From: Acidobacteriota bacterium
Lineage (GTDB): Bacteria > Acidobacteriota > Vicinamibacteria > Vicinamibacterales > UBA8438
DNA: 6,821 nt
Assembly (NCBI GenBank): GCA_012963185.1
Contig: DTWD01000291.1
Coordinates: forward strand, 1 to 6,821
Direction: 5' to 3'
Below the pieces are notes generated by a model. That model was not told where the DNA came from. It made no database searches and was given only the letters and a program-made list of their open reading frames with translations. Positions 6,221 through 6,821 of the stretch are shown piece after piece (positions within the stretch are counted from its first letter, which is position 1; every line of letters begins with the position of its first letter). Made by a program: the position numbers and the translations under genes.

Positions 6221-6821
6221 CGCCATCTAAATCTTTCGCTGTATACGCCGTTCTCAGTACAACCGGACGATGATTACTGCTGGTACGCTGATTGAGATAT
6301 TCCACAAACACAGAAAATGCCATCGCAAAGTAGAGATATCCCTTCGGGATTTCCTGATGCATTCCCTCTGCCATCAATGCGACACCAACAAGCAACAGAA
6401 AACTGAGTGCTAATATCTTCAACGTTGGCCGTTCATTAACAAAACGACTCACGACTTCCACTGAAAACATCATCACGACCACCGCAATCACTACAGCAGC
6501 TACCATCACGCCGACGTCATTAACCATGCCAACCGCTGTTATTACTGAATCGAGGGAAAACACGACATCAAGTACGATGATTTGAGCGATCACGCTCGAG
6601 AATGACGCTGTAACCTTGGAAGACGCATGTCCCTCTTCTCCTTCAAGTTTGTCGTGAATTTCGTATGTTGCTTTTGCAATCAAAAATAAACCACCCAAAA
6701 GCAACGTCAGGTCTCGACCGGACACACCGTGACCAAGAATTGAAAACAATGGCTCTGTCAATCGAATAATCCATGCCAGCGAAAATAGCAGGCCGATCCG
6801 TGCGACCATCGCCGCGACGAG
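6213..6821 (-). CDS. TerC family integral membrane protein, YgdQ-like (5' end beyond window)
   Basis: The reading frame is open to the right edge, giving 202 C-terminal residues of a protein that is about 240 long in the family. The ATG at 6809 is internal and not the likely start. The sequence closely follows the E. coli YgdQ/TerC pattern: SLAWIIRLTEPLF, SGRDLTLLLGGLFLIAKAT, EIHDKLEGEE, LDVVFSLDSVITAVG, AAVVIAVVVMMF, LKILALSFLLLVG and PKGYLYFAMAFSVFVE. About six membrane segments are visible. The FSLDS motif is the second acidic motif of the TerC core; the first (ELxLGIDN type) should lie just outside the window. Family members include Alx of E. coli and MeeF/MeeY of B. subtilis, which are linked to manganese export, and TerC of tellurite-resistance clusters. 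No other tellurite gene is seen here, so a metal-ion role is the safer reading. It is convergent with the TPR gene and has no obvious functional link to it. Confidence 0.92.
   Translation of the reverse strand, partial: LVAAMVARIGLLFSLAWIIRLTEPLFSILGHGVSGRDLTLLLGGLFLIAKATYEIHDKLEGEEGHASSKVTASFSSVIAQIIVLDVVFSLDSVITAVGMVNDVGVMVAAVVIAVVVMMFSVEVVSRFVNERPTLKILALSFLLLVGVALMAEGMHQEIPKGYLYFAMAFSVFVEYLNQRTSSNHRPVVLRTAYTAKDLDGVN

Noticed and set aside
6213..6821. Tellurite-resistance cluster
   Set aside because: TerC-family proteins of the YgdQ type are common as single genes, and no terA/B/D/E/Z-like gene is present in the window.

Overview
This is a densely coded bacterial window of about half G+C. 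It holds five protein genes and no RNA gene, insertion sequence, CRISPR array or origin that I can see. No gene-free stretch is longer than about 140 bases. Signal peptides, a lipobox and a predicted outer-membrane beta-barrel family point to a Gram-negative, diderm organism. CBM9/DUF5916 barrels and tannase-family esterases are typical of heterotrophic groups such as Acidobacteriota and Gemmatimonadota. That placement is a guess from gene content, not a phylogenetic result. None of the start codons has a clear Shine-Dalgarno sequence.

Layout. Minus strand, 4096 down to 1: two tandem paralogues of the CBM9-like + DUF5916 outer-membrane family. The first (1688..4096) is complete. The second (1664 down to base 1) starts 23 bases after the first one's stop and runs off the left edge with 554 open codons. 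The copies are very similar over about 1.5 kb, which makes an imperfect direct repeat with a spacing of about 2.3 kb. Position 4097..4146, or up to about 137 bases if the first barrel gene starts at a downstream TTG, is a divergent intergenic region. Plus strand, 4147..5751: a secreted tannase/feruloyl-esterase-family hydrolase with the complete CS-D-HC catalytic set. It is followed after 10 bases by a small TPR lipoprotein (5762..6220). Minus strand, 6213..6821: the C-terminal part of a TerC-family (YgdQ-like) membrane protein that enters from the right edge. Its 3' end overlaps the TPR gene's 3' end by 8 bases.

How it may fit together (inference). The barrel pair and the esterase/lipoprotein pair are transcribed divergently from a short shared region, so they may be co-regulated. 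A plausible reading is an envelope unit in which a periplasmic or surface esterase cleaves phenolic or aromatic esters while the CBM9-DUF5916 proteins bind or pass glycan- or polyphenol-linked material. No substrate is demonstrated by the sequence. TerC is probably an unrelated neighbour, linked to metal (manganese) homeostasis in its family.

I do not see a clearly new system. The points most worth a second look are the tandem duplication of an uncharacterised barrel family beside a tannase, divergence of an Arg/Gly-rich loop between the copies, and a terminator-like hairpin inside one copy only.
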